A stretch of DNA of 40,170 bases from GCA-016699975 sp964420045 (GTDB lineage: Bacteria > Patescibacteriota > Minisyncoccia > Moranbacterales > UBA1568), in NCBI GenBank assembly GCA_964420045.1, contig CAYQPQ010000011.1, positions 1 through 40,170 on the forward strand, given 5' to 3'. The notes under the pieces are model-generated. The model made no database searches. It saw only the letters and a list, made by a program, of their open reading frames with translations, and was not told where the DNA came from. The position numbers were made by a program, and so were the translations under genes. Every line of letters begins with the position of its first letter. The first letter of the stretch is position 1. This document shows, one piece after another, positions 15,160 to 23,672 of the stretch.

Positions 15160-17031
15160 TTATTCCACCGTCACGCTCTTGGCAAGATTCCTCGGGCGAT
15201 CGATCGCTTCGCCGCGCGCCGCAGCGACAAAATACGCAAAGAGCTGGAGAGGGATAACGGAAAGGAGCGGAGAAAGCGGTTCAATCGTCTTGGGAATAAA
15301 GAAACAATCATCCACAAGCCCCCGGTCAAGGAGATCGGTATTTCCTTCGGTAGTGACAGCAAGAATACGACCTTTTCGTGCTTTTACCTCCTGCATATTG
15401 CTCACGGTTTTTTCATAAACACTGTCGCAAGGAACAACAAAGACACAGGGAAACCCGTCTTCAACAAGCGCCAGAGGACCGTGTTTCATTTCGCCCGCCG
15501 GATACGCCTCGGCATGCACATAGGCAATTTCCTTGATTTTGAGCGCCCCCTCAAACGCAACAGGCATACTATACCGACGTCCGAGGTAAAAAAAGTTCTC
15601 GCACGACACATATCGCTCCGCCGCCTCTTGAATCGCGTCCGCTTGCACAAGAATACGACTCACCTGCTCGGGAATCTGCATGAGACGCTCTACAAATTCC
15701 TCTCCAAACGAGAGCGATACTGAACGTTGTCGTCCAATAGAGAGCGCCAACAAAGCAAGAACTGTTAACTGGGAGGTAAACGCCTTAGTGGAAGCAACGG
15801 AAATCTCCGGACCGGCATGCGTATACACTCCGGCATCAGTTTTCCGTGCAATGGTTGAGCCAACCACATTCACAATACCAAGTGCAAGCGCCCCCTTTCG
15901 TTTCACCTCTTCGATCGCAGCGAGTGTATCCGCAGTTTCTCCCGACTGTGAAAGAGCGATAGCCACCGAACGTTTGCTCAAAACCGGATTTCTATACCGA
16001 AACTCGGAGGCGCAGATTGCTCGCGCCGGAACGCCGGCAATATCCTCAAGAAGATACTCTCCGACCATACCCGCATGAAACGACGTGCCACAGGAGACGA
16101 GCCAAAACGAACAAGCTTCCCGAAGCGCCGCTTCCACACTCGAAATCCCACCCAGGCGAGCTGTACCGGTTTTCACGTGAACCCGCCCGCGAAGCGCATC
16201 TTCGATCGTGCGCGGCTGTTCCGTGATTTCCTTGAGCATAAAGTGTGGATACCCACCCTTTTCCGCTTCCTCAGGCGACCACTCAATAGTCTCGATCGTT
16301 TTCTTCGGAACATGATTTCCATCGAGCCGAAAAATATGATGCCCCTCCGCCGTAATACGGCACCATTCGCCGTCATCGAGAGAAAATACGTCGCGCGTCC
16401 TCGAAAGAATTGCCGACGAATCGGAGGCAACTATGTATTCGCCTTTTCCAACGCCAACCAAAACCGGGCTTCCATTTTTGGCAACAAAGAGTGTGTTCGG
16501 CTCTTCCGCAGCAAGAATGAGAAGACCGTAGGTTCCGCGAAACCTCTTGAGCGCCGCCCGAATCGTCGCTTCAAGCGTCGACTCGTCCTTTCGTAGTTCC
16601 TCAATAAGGTGAGCGATCACTTCCGTATCGGTTTCCGAACGAAAGATATGTCCCTTTCTCTCGAGTTCTCCCTTGAGTTCAAGATAATTCTCAACGATAC
16701 CATTGTGAACAACCGCTATGCGCCCAGAACAATCCGTATGAGGGTGAGCATTCGCGTCATTCGCCTCACCATGCGTCGCCCAGCGCGTGTGCAAAATGGC
16801 GATCGATGCTGTTTCCGGAACACCTCCCGTCTTTTGTTGCGCACGCACTTCCGGCACTAGCCCTTCACCTATACCTCCTTTTTTCTTGGCAACATACAGA
16901 TTTCCCCCTGAAAAAAACGCGATACCCGCGCTGTCATACCCTCGATACTCGAGTCGGCGAAGCGCGTTTACCCCTTCTGCGATCGCATTTATTTCCTTCG
17001 AAACTGTCACATACCCAACGATACCGCACAT
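15160..17031 (-). CDS. glmS: glutamine-fructose-6-phosphate aminotransferase (isomerizing)
   Basis: GlmS makes glucosamine-6-phosphate from fructose-6-phosphate and glutamine, the entry step to cell-wall amino sugars. The 623-residue product begins MCGIVGYV, with Cys2 the glutaminase nucleophile after Met removal. The N-terminal amidotransferase domain (about 1-220) shows RRLEYRGYDSAG, HTRWATHGE and DTEVIAHL. Two SIS domains follow, with SCGTSFHAG, SQSGETADTLAA, KAFTSQL and the C-terminal end PRNLAKSVTVE. ATG 17031 has GAGGAG at 7 bases. A divergent promoter pair separates it from the next gene. No glmS ribozyme fits in the short leader. Confidence 0.98.
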   Translation of the reverse strand: MCGIVGYVTVSKEINAIAEGVNALRRLEYRGYDSAGIAFFSGGNLYVAKKKGGIGEGLVPEVRAQQKTGGVPETASIAILHTRWATHGEANDANAHPHTDCSGRIAVVHNGIVENYLELKGELERKGHIFRSETDTEVIAHLIEELRKDESTLEATIRAALKRFRGTYGLLILAAEEPNTLFVAKNGSPVLVGVGKGEYIVASDSSAILSRTRDVFSLDDGEWCRITAEGHHIFRLDGNHVPKKTIETIEWSPEEAEKGGYPHFMLKEITEQPRTIEDALRGRVHVKTGTARLGGISSVEAALREACSFWLVSCGTSFHAGMVGEYLLEDIAGVPARAICASEFRYRNPVLSKRSVAIALSQSGETADTLAAIEEVKRKGALALGIVNVVGSTIARKTDAGVYTHAGPEISVASTKAFTSQLTVLALLALSIGRQRSVSLSFGEEFVERLMQIPEQVSRILVQADAIQEAAERYVSCENFFYLGRRYSMPVAFEGALKIKEIAYVHAEAYPAGEMKHGPLALVEDGFPCVFVVPCDSVYEKTVSNMQEVKARKGRILAVTTEGNTDLLDRGLVDDCFFIPKTIEPLSPLLSVIPLQLFAYFVAAARGEAIDRPRNLAKSVTVE

Positions 17032-17071
17032 GTAATCACTCCTCTTCAAAATTGGTAATGAACCCGCCTTC

Positions 17072-17100
17072 GGTGTAGCAAGATCAAAACACCGTGTCAA
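17072..17100 (-). promoter_or_regulatory. promoter of glmS
   Basis: Minus strand TTGACA (17100-17095), 17 bases, TACACC (17077-17072), with TGC just before the -10. It implies a leader of about 35 bases containing GAGGAG. Confidence 0.75.
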
Positions 17101-17122
17101 ACACAAAAAATATCCAAAACGA

Positions 17123-17151
17123 TTGACAAACGACCGATAAGTCCCTACACT
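17123..17151 (+). promoter_or_regulatory. promoter of the 62-aa membrane protein gene
   Basis: TTGACA (17123-17128), a 17-base spacer, TACACT (17146-17151). It is divergent to the glmS promoter; the two -35 boxes are 22 bases apart. Confidence 0.78.
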
Positions 17152-17172
17152 GCCCAGTCGATACATATACCT

Positions 17173-17361
17173 ATGCCGCTTTCTTCCACGGAAATCCTCA
17201 CGCTTTTTATCCTCCTCATGAGTGGTGCCGGTCTCTCTATGGCCGTCGACCTCGCGCTCGGCATCCGGTGGCAACGCTTCAAATCCTGGAAGTGGCTCGT
17301 CCACATCACCACCCTCATCCTCTACGGTGCCCTCATCGCCGCGTATATGATCCTTCATTGA
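17173..17361 (+). CDS. small two-helix membrane protein
   Basis: The 62-residue product has two hydrophobic segments (about 7-28 and 41-60). A short basic loop, IRWQRFKSWK, joins them, which predicts a hairpin with the loop in the cytoplasm. It has its own consensus promoter with a leader of about 15 bases and no clear ribosome binding site. A terminator follows directly, so it is a single-gene unit. Function unknown. Expression evidence (promoter and terminator) makes it a real gene more than the sequence itself does. Confidence 0.7.
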   Translation: MPLSSTEILTLFILLMSGAGLSMAVDLALGIRWQRFKSWKWLVHITTLILYGALIAAYMILH

Positions 17362-17374
17362 CGCATGTCCCCAA

Positions 17375-17413
17375 AAGCCGTATACTTCGCTCGAAGGTAC
17401 GGCTTGTTTTTTT
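17375..17413 (+). terminator. rho-independent terminator
   Basis: AAGCCGTA (17375-17382) pairs with TACGGCTT (17398-17405), with an inner CTTCG/CGAAG pairing, followed by a run of T with one G. It ends the small membrane protein gene. Confidence 0.85.
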
Positions 17414-17533
17414 CTTTAAAAGACGCTCGCAGGAATCGCCCTCGGCACAGAAGAATACCCAAGATATTCAAGGAAATGCAAATCTTGGTGACTCCTCCGT
17501 GTTTAGCGGCTTCCAAGCGGGCAGAATCCGCTT

Positions 17534-19642
17534 ATGCAGGAACAGAAATGGTCCCTCCAAATCGGGGGGCGCGTCCTTGAGCTCTCAACCGGGCTCCTCG
17601 CAGGGCAGGCAAATGGCGCCGTGCGCGCCCAATATGGCGACACGGTCGTTCTCGCTACCGCCGTCATCGGCAAGAATCCCTCGAATATTTCGGGGTATTT
17701 TCCGCTCCTCGTCGACTACGAAGAGCGCTACTACGCCGCCGGCAAGATAAAAGGCTCCCGCTTTGTAAAGCGCGAAGGGCGTCCATCCGACGATGCCGTC
17801 CTCACCGGGCGCGCCGTCGACCGCACCATTCGCCCACTCTTCAACGCGCGCATGAGAAACGATGTGCAGGTTGTCGTCACCACGCTTTCTTTTGACGGCG
17901 AGAACGACCCCGACACCATCGGCATGATCGCCGCATCCGCCGCCCTCGCCCTCTCGGACATTCCCTGGAACGGACCGATCGGCGCTGTCCGCGTCGGGAG
18001 AATTGAAGGGAACTTTATTCTGAACCCCGTAAACGGCGAACGAGCTGAGAGCGAATTTGATCTCCTTATCGCCGGAACCAACGAAAAAGTGAACATGATG
18101 GAAGTATCCGCCAAAGAAGTGCCGGAATCTGTCATGACAGACGCCTTTGCCTTTGGCTTCGAAGCAATCAAGAAAATAGCCGACTTCATCAAGTCGATCC
18201 AAAAAGAAATCGGCAAAGAAAAACTCGTGCCAACACTCCTCGAAGCGCCCAAGGAAGTCGAGACTGATATTCGCCAATGGTTCGAAGAGAAAGGGCTTGC
18301 GCAAGCACTCTATCTCAAGGGCAAAAAGGAAACCTACGATAGACTCCGCGAAATCCGCGAATACGTCGATGCAAAAATAGGCGAAACCTACGCAAATATC
18401 CCGAAAATCCGTGAAGTCACCGAGCAAGTCTTTGAAGAACTCTCAGACGAAATCGTGCACGAGAATATTTTAAAGCTTGAGAAACGCCCCGATGGACGCG
18501 CCCTCACCGAAGTACGCCCTATTTCTTGCCAAGTGGGCGTCCTCCCGCGCACGCACGGCACCGGACTCTTCACACGCGGCGAAACGCAAGCACTCACCGT
18601 CGCCACCCTCGGCTCTCCGGGCGATGAGCAAATCATCGACACCATGGAGGTCGACATGAAGAAGCGCTATATCCACCACTACAATTTCCCGCCCTATTCC
18701 GTCGGCGAAGTAAAGCCGATGCGCGGCCCCGGACGGCGCGAAGTAGGGCACGGTGCCCTCGCTGAGAAGGCCCTCGTCCCCGTACTCCCCAACAAAGAGG
18801 AGTTTCCCTACACCATTCTCTTGGTTTCGGAAATTCTCTCTTCGAACGGTTCATCGTCCATGGCATCAACCTGCGGATCAACGCTCGCGCTCATGGATGC
18901 GGGCGTTCCCATCACAGCACCGGTTTCCGGCATTGCCATGGGCATCATTGTCGGCGACGAGAAAAACTACAAAGTACTGACCGACATCCAAGGACTCGAA
19001 GACCACTATGGCGACATGGACTTCAAGGCCGCCGGAACTGCCAAGGGACTCACCGCCATTCAAATGGATGTGAAAGTAGACGGCGTTACACTCCCCATGC
19101 TCGAAGCCGTGCTCATGCAAGCAAAGGGCAATCGCGCCGAAATCCTCGAGAAAATGCTCGCAACACTCCCCGAAGCGCGTACCACACTCTCACCCTATGC
19201 GCCACGCATCATCGTGCTTCATATCAATCCGGAGAAAATCCGCGATGTTATAGGGCCGGGCGGCAAAATGATCAACCGCATTATCGATGAAACCGGTGTT
19301 GAGATAGACATCGAAGACGACGGATCCGTATTCGTCACCTCACCCGACGAAGTAAGTTCCAAAAAGGCGGTCGAGTGGATCAACAACCTCACGCGCGAAG
19401 TAAAGCCCGGCGAACTTTTCCAAGGGCGCGTCACTCGACTCATGAATTTCGGTGCATTCGTTGAGGTGCTTCCGAATCAAGAGGGGCTCGTCCACATTTC
19501 CGAACTCGCCAATGAGCGCGTCGAACGCGTCGAGGATATCGTGCAGGTGGGCGATATTATCCCTGTTATTGTGAAAAATATCGATGACCAAGGTCGCATC
19601 AATCTCTCGAGAAAAGCGGCATTGGGAAAAACAATGAGCTAA
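17534..19642 (+). CDS. pnp: polyribonucleotide nucleotidyltransferase (PNPase)
   Basis: PNPase degrades RNA 3' to 5' with phosphate and is part of RNA decay complexes. The 702-residue product has both RNase PH-like domains. The first has GRAVDRTIRPLF; the second, catalytic one has RTHGTGLFTRGETQ, the SSNGSSSMA segment and LEDHYGDMDFKAAGT. A helical linker lies between them. A KH domain follows with IGPGGKMI (about 570), then an S1 domain ending around 690 with GLVHISEL. ATG 17534 gives a family-like N-terminus. The 120-base leader holds an AAGCGG/CCGCTT inverted repeat just before the ATG. PNPase leaders are often autoregulated, but that is not shown here. Confidence 0.97.
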   Translation: MQEQKWSLQIGGRVLELSTGLLAGQANGAVRAQYGDTVVLATAVIGKNPSNISGYFPLLVDYEERYYAAGKIKGSRFVKREGRPSDDAVLTGRAVDRTIRPLFNARMRNDVQVVVTTLSFDGENDPDTIGMIAASAALALSDIPWNGPIGAVRVGRIEGNFILNPVNGERAESEFDLLIAGTNEKVNMMEVSAKEVPESVMTDAFAFGFEAIKKIADFIKSIQKEIGKEKLVPTLLEAPKEVETDIRQWFEEKGLAQALYLKGKKETYDRLREIREYVDAKIGETYANIPKIREVTEQVFEELSDEIVHENILKLEKRPDGRALTEVRPISCQVGVLPRTHGTGLFTRGETQALTVATLGSPGDEQIIDTMEVDMKKRYIHHYNFPPYSVGEVKPMRGPGRREVGHGALAEKALVPVLPNKEEFPYTILLVSEILSSNGSSSMASTCGSTLALMDAGVPITAPVSGIAMGIIVGDEKNYKVLTDIQGLEDHYGDMDFKAAGTAKGLTAIQMDVKVDGVTLPMLEAVLMQAKGNRAEILEKMLATLPEARTTLSPYAPRIIVLHINPEKIRDVIGPGGKMINRIIDETGVEIDIEDDGSVFVTSPDEVSSKKAVEWINNLTREVKPGELFQGRVTRLMNFGAFVEVLPNQEGLVHISELANERVERVEDIVQVGDIIPVIVKNIDDQGRINLSRKAALGKTMS

Positions 19643-19729
19643 GAGAGCTGGAGCAGCAGATCTTCCCTGGAAAAAGTGGTTTTGATGCGGTCTGCCAACT
19701 CGTTCAATGATAGAACTTGTGATAGAATA

Positions 19730-19759
19730 GAAGACGGAAGAAGTTCCGTCTTCTTTCTT
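19730..19759 (+). terminator. hairpin after pnp: terminator or leader hairpin
   Basis: GAAGACGGAA (19730-19739) and TTCCGTCTTC (19744-19753) form a perfect 10-bp stem followed by TTTCTT. It suits a pnp terminator. However, an extended -10 (TGA-TAGAAT, 19723-19728) lies directly upstream, so the hairpin may instead be the very 5' end of the next message. Confidence 0.65.
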
Positions 19760-19777
19760 GTCCAAAAACAAAACGCT

Positions 19778-21214
19778 ATGGGGTTCTTCTCGCGAAAAAT
19801 ATCCGCAACAGACAAAAACGATACGCATGAAATGATTGATGCAAAAATCCACGTCATGCAACACGACTTGGACGAAATAGCCAAGAATGGTCGCATTGAA
19901 ATAGAATCGAATCAAAAAGAAAAGACTCCTCAATCAATACCAAGTTCGCCTACAACAAACGAGCCCGTGCCTTCGGACAGCCCTTTTTCTCAGTCGGCGT
20001 ATCAATTTGATGAGCCGGCGTCACTCAAAGATACCCCGCAACAGGCACCTCCACAGGAAACGCCTCAATCTCAGCAAGAGATACCCTCAACCGAAAGAGC
20101 AGAAAACATTCCTTCACAACCGACTCACTCATCAGCACCACTCAACCTTCCGACATTTCACGCTGCGCCAGTCCCGGCACCTCGAGGACCGATGCATTTG
20201 AATATCGATCGGCAAACACCGTCGGAATTTCTGCCGGAGAAGCCGCCCGAGCCAGAACCAACACCAAGAGCAGAAACATCCCCGCCGCCGGCTGTTCCCC
20301 AGGAATCGCTCCGAACCGGAACCTGGCCCGTTGAATCGCCAACAAAAACCGAGCCAACCAAAAAAACACCTTCGAAAAAAACACCAAAAAAGGTTTCTCT
20401 GCGAAAAACGCCAACAGATAAAAAAGTACTCTCCGACAATATCATCCTTAAGGAACACTGGGGATGGAAGCAGTATCTTCTCATCATTGTTATTCTCGGA
20501 TCAATATTTGGCGGACTATTCTACTTTTGGAAAACTCGCTTTTCCCCGGCAGGATTCGGCCTATCAACAATCAATCTCCCGAACATTCCGGATATTTCAA
20601 GCAACACAGAAGCCGACGATCTGCGCGCCATGCCAGACAAATCGCTTCCGTTTTCCACCACCAACGCCAACCCGTTCATTGTCGATGTTGAAACCGAAAC
20701 CGTTTCGACACTTCGGCAGCAACTCATGAAAAACGCAGAGACAATGCGGCAGGCACATATGACCGGTCCCGTACCGTTTTCCGTCGTCGACAAGACCAAT
20801 ACCCCGATCGCCTTCTTCATCTTTGCCTCCATTTTCAATCTTGGTCTCTCCGGAGACCTTCTCAACAGTCTCGACAACACCTTCACGCTTTCACTGTTCC
20901 TTGACAATGACGAGCCGCGGGCCATTCTTTCGATCACCACAAAGGACACCATCGAGACACAAAAGTATCTCTCCGCATCCGAGAAAACACTTCCGCTCAG
21001 CCTCAAGAATATTCTTCTGGTAGATACGCCCCCTTCAGTACCAGCGGCTACATTCGCCACCGCCTCCTATCGAGATACCGCCATACGATACTTCAATCTC
21101 TCCGCCGAAACACCCCTCTCTTTCGACTACGCATTCGTCAACAATACGCTCATTATCGGCACCAGCAAAAACGCCGAACGAGCCGGCATCGATACGCTTC
21201 TCAACTCGAAGTGA
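19778..21214 (+). CDS. proline-rich single-pass membrane protein, unknown function
   Basis: The 478-residue product has three parts. Residues 1-40 are a short helical start. About 45-235 is low-complexity and rich in Pro, Gln and Thr, ending in a Lys/Thr-rich stretch (KKTPSKKTPKK). One membrane segment (YLLIIVILGSIFGGLFYFW) follows at about 238-256. The C-terminal domain of roughly 215 residues is folded-looking, with YRDTAIRYFNLS and a final IIGTSKNAERAGIDTLL. The topology suggests a cytoplasmic disordered N-terminus and an external C-terminal domain. I have seen this architecture in Parcubacteria but know no function. ATG 19778 is chosen because the longer upstream frame crosses the hairpin. 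Confidence 0.78.
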   Translation: MGFFSRKISATDKNDTHEMIDAKIHVMQHDLDEIAKNGRIEIESNQKEKTPQSIPSSPTTNEPVPSDSPFSQSAYQFDEPASLKDTPQQAPPQETPQSQQEIPSTERAENIPSQPTHSSAPLNLPTFHAAPVPAPRGPMHLNIDRQTPSEFLPEKPPEPEPTPRAETSPPPAVPQESLRTGTWPVESPTKTEPTKKTPSKKTPKKVSLRKTPTDKKVLSDNIILKEHWGWKQYLLIIVILGSIFGGLFYFWKTRFSPAGFGLSTINLPNIPDISSNTEADDLRAMPDKSLPFSTTNANPFIVDVETETVSTLRQQLMKNAETMRQAHMTGPVPFSVVDKTNTPIAFFIFASIFNLGLSGDLLNSLDNTFTLSLFLDNDEPRAILSITTKDTIETQKYLSASEKTLPLSLKNILLVDTPPSVPAATFATASYRDTAIRYFNLSAETPLSFDYAFVNNTLIIGTSKNAERAGIDTLLNSK

Positions 21215-21378
21215 TCAGCATAGCAATGCTTTCGAAATTTGGGCTTATACAAAAGACAAAAAAAGAATTTCTTTTCTTTTCGGTAAATATTTTCTACAAA
21301 CATACACAAAGATATTCAAAAAATACCTCGCAGAGAAATGCTTTTACAGAAACATTTTCCAAAAAACTTCTTCCCACT

Positions 21379-21407
21379 TTGACCCTCACGTTTTTTTCTG
21401 TTATACT
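21379..21407 (+). promoter_or_regulatory. orphan promoter
   Basis: TTGACC (21379-21384), a 17-base spacer, TATACT (21402-21407). No convincing gene follows within 600 bases. It may drive the folded region at 21480-21580. Confidence 0.6.
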
Positions 21408-21990
21408 GAGAGTGTTATCGAGTAGAGAGAGCGGTTCGTTAAAAATCAAAACATAGATCAGTTGACCCGTCCGGCGAAGTCCACACTTCTCGAATGGTAG
21501 CGGGGTTCCAATCGCAATTTCCCCCTATTTGCGATTGGAACCCCCCTACTGTTCCTCCTCTGAAAAAATTCAGAGGCTCTCCTTCATCCGACAAGGAGAA
21601 CAAAAAAACAAAAATAAAATTTTCCTGTCGCACAAAAATAAAGACAGAAAAATAAAAAGAAAAAACCAAACAACAGTTCTTTCAAAAAAGGAATCGAGTA
21701 AAGGATTCCAAAAAAACAGGCTATATGCCAAGGATACGGTACGGGCGACACTCCATCGGAAGAGTGTTACAACTACATGCGCACAAACTACGCGAAATTC
21801 TCAATGGATTACCGATGCCTTCTCACCCGTTGGCTACGTAACCGGAATGCGCGTTGGCGCATGGCCGGGCGTCTCGCCAATTTATTTCATATTTGGGCGT
21901 CTGACGCCCGGCAACCAACTCTTGCATTATTTGAAAACTCCGCAGAAACCCGAAAGGGTGTTTTTTGTTTCAAAAAACCAAAACAAAAAA
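21408..21990. other. gene-poor stretch with strong hairpins
   Basis: No frame here has a recognisable product. GGGGTTCCAATCGCAA (21502-21517) and its exact reverse complement (21529-21544) form a 16-bp stem with an 11-base loop. CCTCTGAA/TTCAGAGG makes a second hairpin near 21557-21577, and GGGCGTC-T-GACGCCC a third near 21895. ACCCGAAAGGGT followed by T's near 21950 could end a transcript. An ORF of 53 codons from ATG 21494 runs through the first hairpin and is probably chance. Confidence 0.5.
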
Positions 21991-22019
21991 TTGACACCGT
22001 ATATAAATTGCAATACAAT
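21991..22019 (+). promoter_or_regulatory. promoter of the toxin-antitoxin pair
   Basis: TTGACA (21991-21996), exactly 17 bases, TACAAT (22014-22019), near-consensus. The short palindrome TACGTA just after the -10, with ATAC/GTAT repeats, may be the operator of the antitoxin, by analogy with other toxin-antitoxin operons. Confidence 0.8.
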
Positions 22020-22050
22020 ACGTATACAAAGAAATAACTGGAAAACCGAC

Positions 22051-22323
22051 ATGAAAGAAATTCAGTGGAGCGAAGAGAAGAACAAGTGGCTGAAGAAAGT
22101 GCGTGGAATAGGATTCGAAGATATTTTTACCGCCATCAATGAAGATAGGGTTCTTACTTCCATCAAGCATCCGAATCCAGAAAAATACCCAAATCAAAGA
22201 GTTTTGATTATACAAATCGGAAGTTACGCATATGCCATCCCTTATGTAAAATCCAAAACTGGAATTTTTCTGAAAACCATCATTCCAAGCCGGAAATACA
22301 CAAAAAAATATCTTCATTCGTAA
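22051..22323 (+). CDS. BrnT-like toxin of a type II toxin-antitoxin pair
   Basis: The 90-residue product begins with W-S-E-E-K-x-KWLKKVRGIGFEDIFTAI, a layout typical of BrnT-family RNases, in which the toxin gene precedes the antitoxin gene. It then has a beta-rich second half (RVLIIQIGSYAYAIPYV) and a basic end (PSRKYTKKYL). BrnT toxins cleave RNA and block translation. It has a near-consensus promoter, and the antitoxin-like gene follows 24 bases later. The family assignment rests on the N-terminal pattern, size and gene order. I could not verify catalytic residues with confidence. Confidence 0.75.
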   Translation: MKEIQWSEEKNKWLKKVRGIGFEDIFTAINEDRVLTSIKHPNPEKYPNQRVLIIQIGSYAYAIPYVKSKTGIFLKTIIPSRKYTKKYLHS

Positions 22324-22347
22324 CAACTTATTTTATTACACTCCTCT

Positions 22348-22623
22348 ATGAAAAAAAAATCTCTGAAAGATCTTCAGCTCGATCCTTGGGAACAAGAGAT
22401 TTCAGACGCCATCGAAAATGGTGAGTTTGTGGATGCTCCCAATGTCGAAAAGGAAAAGGAGTATATCAAAATTCTTGCCGAATCCACGCTCAAAAGACGG
22501 AAGAGTATCAATATCCGCATTTCCGAACAAGATCTCTTCAGAATCAAATCAAAAGCGCTTGCGGAAGGGCTTCCGTATCAAACGTATATTTCCTCCATCC
22601 TCCACAAGCACGTGAAAGCCTAA
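22348..22623 (+). CDS. CopG/BrnA-like antitoxin
   Basis: The 91-residue product opens with DPWEQEISDAIENGEFV and ends with RKSINIRISEQDLFRIKSKA-LAEGLPYQTYISSILHKHV. The C-terminal half is the ribbon-helix-helix type found in CopG-like antitoxins that accompany BrnT-like toxins. The N-terminal half would bind and neutralise the toxin; the C-terminal half would bind the operator. It lies directly after the toxin gene and 7 bases before yraN. Confidence 0.82.
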   Translation: MKKKSLKDLQLDPWEQEISDAIENGEFVDAPNVEKEKEYIKILAESTLKRRKSINIRISEQDLFRIKSKALAEGLPYQTYISSILHKHVKA

Positions 22624-22630
22624 TTTCCCT

Positions 22631-23032
22631 ATGACACTCCCCATATTTTCCTTGTTTTTCCAGAAGGATGAGTCGATTGGGAGGAAGGGCGAGCAGGTGG
22701 CGGCGGAATATTTGAAGAAAAAGGGTTTCACGATTCTCGAGAGAAACTATAAGAACCCAAAAGGGAAACAGCTCGGAGAAATAGACATCGTGACAAGAAA
22801 AGGGAAGGATATTGTCTTTGTAGAGGTGAAAACGCGGAAAGGAAAGACAGGAGAAGTTTTTCCGGAAGACAATCTCACACCCGGAAAACTCAAAAAACTC
22901 GAGAAAATCGCCACACACTACCTCCAAACGCACCGCGAACGCGACACTCCCTATCACTTCGACGCTGTCACCGTTCTCTTTGAGAATCACAACACGGCAA
23001 CCATTCGTCATTTCGAGCATATCTTCACATAA
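22631..23032 (+). CDS. yraN: YraN family protein (UPF0102), putative endonuclease fold
   Basis: The 133-residue product has the family landmarks: IGRKGEQVAAEYLKKKGFTILERNY, GEIDIVTRKGKDIVFVEVKTR and the later LTPGKLKKLEKIA. The E-(x)n-D-(x)n-ExK pattern is that of the restriction-endonuclease fold shared with Holliday junction resolvases. The biological role of YraN is still debated. The first 15 residues before SIGRKGE are longer than usual and have no ribosome binding site, so the true start may be internal. Confidence 0.9.
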   Translation: MTLPIFSLFFQKDESIGRKGEQVAAEYLKKKGFTILERNYKNPKGKQLGEIDIVTRKGKDIVFVEVKTRKGKTGEVFPEDNLTPGKLKKLEKIATHYLQTHRERDTPYHFDAVTVLFENHNTATIRHFEHIFT

Positions 23033-23250
23033 GAACTTGTTTACAATCCCTCTTTCGTTACGAGACTTTCAAATCTTGAGCGACCTGCCTGCCGGTAGGC
23101 TGGAAAATATGAAGATTGAATCCGTCCGTATCGCTTATGCGAAGTGTGGCGGACGGGGAGAGCTACTCGGAGAGTAACCCGACGAAATATGAGTGTTTTA
23201 CAGTCAAAGTTTGGAAGTCGGACTAGAATATGGGGATTGTAAACAGGTTC
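23033..23250. mobile_element. 218-bp inverted-repeat element, second family
   Basis: GAACTTGTTTACAATCCC (23033-23050) and GGGATTGTAAACAGGTTC (23233-23250) are inverted and match at 17 of 18 positions. Inside lie CCTGCCTGCCGGTAGGC (23084-23100), the core also seen in the 162-bp elements, and a GTCCG...CGGAC hairpin. There is no gene inside. It directly follows yraN's stop. No target duplication is obvious. Confidence 0.75.
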
Positions 23251-23261
23251 CAAACAGCAAC

Positions 23262-23290
23262 TGGACAGCAAGAATATTCCCTCGTATACT
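23262..23290 (+). promoter_or_regulatory. promoter of the DksA-like gene
   Basis: TGGACA (23262-23267), 17 bases, TATACT (23285-23290). It lies just outside the 218-bp element and predicts a leader of about 20 bases. Confidence 0.7.
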
Positions 23291-23317
23291 GTAGGCACAA
23301 GCCGTTAAAAGATTTCT

Positions 23318-23668
23318 ATGCCTCTCGATTCCGCCACACTCGCCGAACTCAAAGAAAAACTCCTTACCGAGAAAGCACGCCTCGAAGAAGCCCTTTCGAA
23401 ATTTGCTACCAAAACCGACGTGCCCGGCGAATACGAAACGCGCATGGAAGCAATTGGCACCGATATGGATGACAATGCCACCGAAGTCGAAGGCTATGTT
23501 GGCAATATCGCCGTCGAATCCAACCTCGAAAAAGAACTCCGCGACGTACTCGATGCGCTCGAGAAAATGGAGACCGGAACCTATGGTATCTGCGAGAATA
23601 CCGGTCAAGAAATTGCTCTCGACCGACTCCGCGCCTATCCGGCCGCGCGCACCGCTATCACCAAATAG
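23318..23668 (+). CDS. DksA/TraR-family protein lacking the zinc finger
   Basis: DksA-like proteins insert a coiled coil into the RNA polymerase secondary channel and tune transcription. The 116-residue product has the helical N-terminal part (LKEKLLTEKARLEEALS) and the family end LEKMETGTYGICENTGQEIALDRLRAYPAART. Classical DksA has four zinc cysteines there. Only one Cys is left (YGIC); the partner positions are Asn, Thr and later non-Cys residues. Zinc-free versions are known in this family, so function is likely but metal-independent. It is probably co-transcribed with lspA, which starts 5 bases after its stop. Confidence 0.88.
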   Translation: MPLDSATLAELKEKLLTEKARLEEALSKFATKTDVPGEYETRMEAIGTDMDDNATEVEGYVGNIAVESNLEKELRDVLDALEKMETGTYGICENTGQEIALDRLRAYPAARTAITK

Positions 23669-23672
23669 CGCT

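Noticed and set aside
16174..16179. CACGTG within glmS as a further parS-like site
   Set aside because: It lies in conserved coding sequence, arms match only in part, and it is isolated.
17032..17122. glmS ribozyme upstream of glmS
   Set aside because: The leader is only about 35 bases and has none of the ribozyme core.
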